A DNA stretch of 23,503 bases from NCBI GenBank assembly GCA_945886995.1, contig CAMCZJ010000015.1, positions 1-23,503 on the forward strand. Direction: 5' to 3'. The notes under the pieces were generated by a model. It had not been told where the DNA came from and searched no databases. It saw only the letters and a program-made list of their open reading frames with translations. This stretch comes from Asaia bogorensis. Lineage in GTDB: Bacteria > Pseudomonadota > Alphaproteobacteria > Acetobacterales > Acetobacteraceae. The position numbers and the translations under genes were made by a program. Of this stretch, positions 22,944 to 23,503 are shown in pieces; within the stretch, counting starts at the first letter, position 1, and each line of letters opens with the position of its first letter.

Positions 22944-22997
22944 GTTTGGTCGCATTTTCCGAGTCGCCAAGTGTTGCCACTTGGCTTGAAAATGCTC
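22944..22997 (-). repeat. Palindromic element, single copy after rpsA
   Basis: Minus strand: GAGCATTTTCAAGCCAAGTG, GCAA loop, CACTTGGCGACTCG, GAAAATGC. Inner stem 22966-22973 with 22978-22985, outer stem 22952-22959 with 22988-22995, both perfect 8-bp. Same element as the 22567 array but opposite in orientation and with a different, compensated inner stem. It begins about 20 bases after the rpsA stop. Confidence 0.9.
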
Positions 22998-23014
22998 TGG
23001 CCGTGACCCAGGAA

Positions 23015-23503
23015 TTATTCTTCCCCGGTCATTTCCCGGCGACGGCGGATCGCCGCACCCAGGATGTCGCCGAGCGAGGCACCGGAATCGGCCGAGCCAT
23101 ATTCGCGCATGGCTTCGCGTTCCTCTTCCACTTCCTTGCCCTTGATGGTCAGCGTCAGGCGGCGCGCGGCGCGGTCCACGGCGGTGACCTTCGCATCCAC
23201 CTTTTCGCCAATGGCGAATTTGTCGGGACGCTGGTCGCCACGGTCACGGGCCAATTCAGCGCGACGAATGAAGCCGGTAAGCACTTCATCCACCTTCACT
23301 TCAATGCCGTTCTGTTCGACCTTGGTGACGATGCAGGTGACCACATCGCCCTTGCGCACGCGGTCAAGCACTTCGGCGGCCGGGTCGGCCTGAAGCTGCT
23401 TGATGCCAAGGGAGATGCGTTCCTTCTCGACATCCACATCCAGAACCTTCGCCTTGACCACCTGGCCCTTGCTGTAGCTCTGCATCGCGGCTTCGCCGGC
23501 TTC
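23015..23503 (-). CDS. rpsA: 30S ribosomal protein S1, C-terminal part (gene continues past the window)
   Basis: Only the last 162 codons are inside the window; the frame stays open to the right edge, so the ATG at 23485 is internal. Visible are parts of two S1 (OB-fold) RNA-binding repeats: one ending VVKAKVLDVDVEKERISLGIKQL and a complete one, GDVVTCIVTKVEQNGIEVKVDEVLTGFIRRAELARDRGDQRPDKFAIGEKVDAKVTAVDRAARRLTLTIKG. The charged tail that closes alphaproteobacterial S1 follows (GSADSGASLGDILGAAIRRRREMTGEE). It recruits mRNA to the 30S subunit. Transcription ends at the hairpins and terminator that follow. Confidence 0.95.
   Translation of the reverse strand, partial: EAGEAAMQSYSKGQVVKAKVLDVDVEKERISLGIKQLQADPAAEVLDRVRKGDVVTCIVTKVEQNGIEVKVDEVLTGFIRRAELARDRGDQRPDKFAIGEKVDAKVTAVDRAARRLTLTIKGKEVEEEREAMREYGSADSGASLGDILGAAIRRRREMTGEE

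Overview
The window reads as a chromosomal segment of a GC-rich alphaproteobacterium, most likely Acetobacteraceae/Rhodospirillales (Roseomonas-like). This is inferred from the high-GC codon usage, a complete pqqABCDE operon, and the run rpsA–sppA–ihfB–lapA–pyrF–trpF, which is typical of Alphaproteobacteria. No insertion sequence, phage gene, rRNA, tRNA or CRISPR array was seen.

Layout. Bases 1-2053 hold the end of an MFS transporter gene translationally coupled to a PuuE/NodB-type deacetylase. Bases 2085-3871 (minus strand) hold an Old Yellow Enzyme reductase followed by a glutathione S-transferase-like protein. Bases 4038-8294 start with a LysE-type exporter and then a sulfur module: a YeeE/YedE sulfur-compound transporter, a monohaem cytochrome c, a flavocytochrome c sulfide dehydrogenase flavoprotein (FccB/SoxF), SoxY and SoxZ. 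The rest of the Sox system (SoxAX, SoxB, SoxCD) is not in the window. Bases 8302-10593 (minus) hold a tungstate ABC importer in the order tupB-tupC-tupA. A divergent one-component regulator (10696-11574) joins an excisionase-like helix-turn-helix to a periplasmic-binding-protein-like sensor. A type I Baeyer-Villiger monooxygenase (11583-13232, minus) faces the pqqABCDE operon (13481-16535) across a shared upstream region. A hairpin covers the pqqB ribosome binding site and start codon. HtpX protease (minus) and a small SDHAF4/DUF1674 protein (plus) follow.

From 18001 to the end everything is on the minus strand. Read in transcription order: rpsA (3' end), two tandem hairpins including a rho-independent terminator, a five-copy tandem palindrome array, sppA, ihfB, lapA, pyrF, trpF, and a second MFS transporter.

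The most unusual item is a family of about 54-bp palindromic elements at three loci: five tandem copies with an exact 55-bp period at 22567-22841, one copy at 22944-22997 after rpsA, and one at 19220-19273 between trpF and the MFS gene. The inner stem differs between loci but always by compensatory changes. The asymmetric internal loop (AA opposite GACTCG) does not change. This pattern suggests selection on a folded RNA or DNA structure. I do not recognise the element as a named family.
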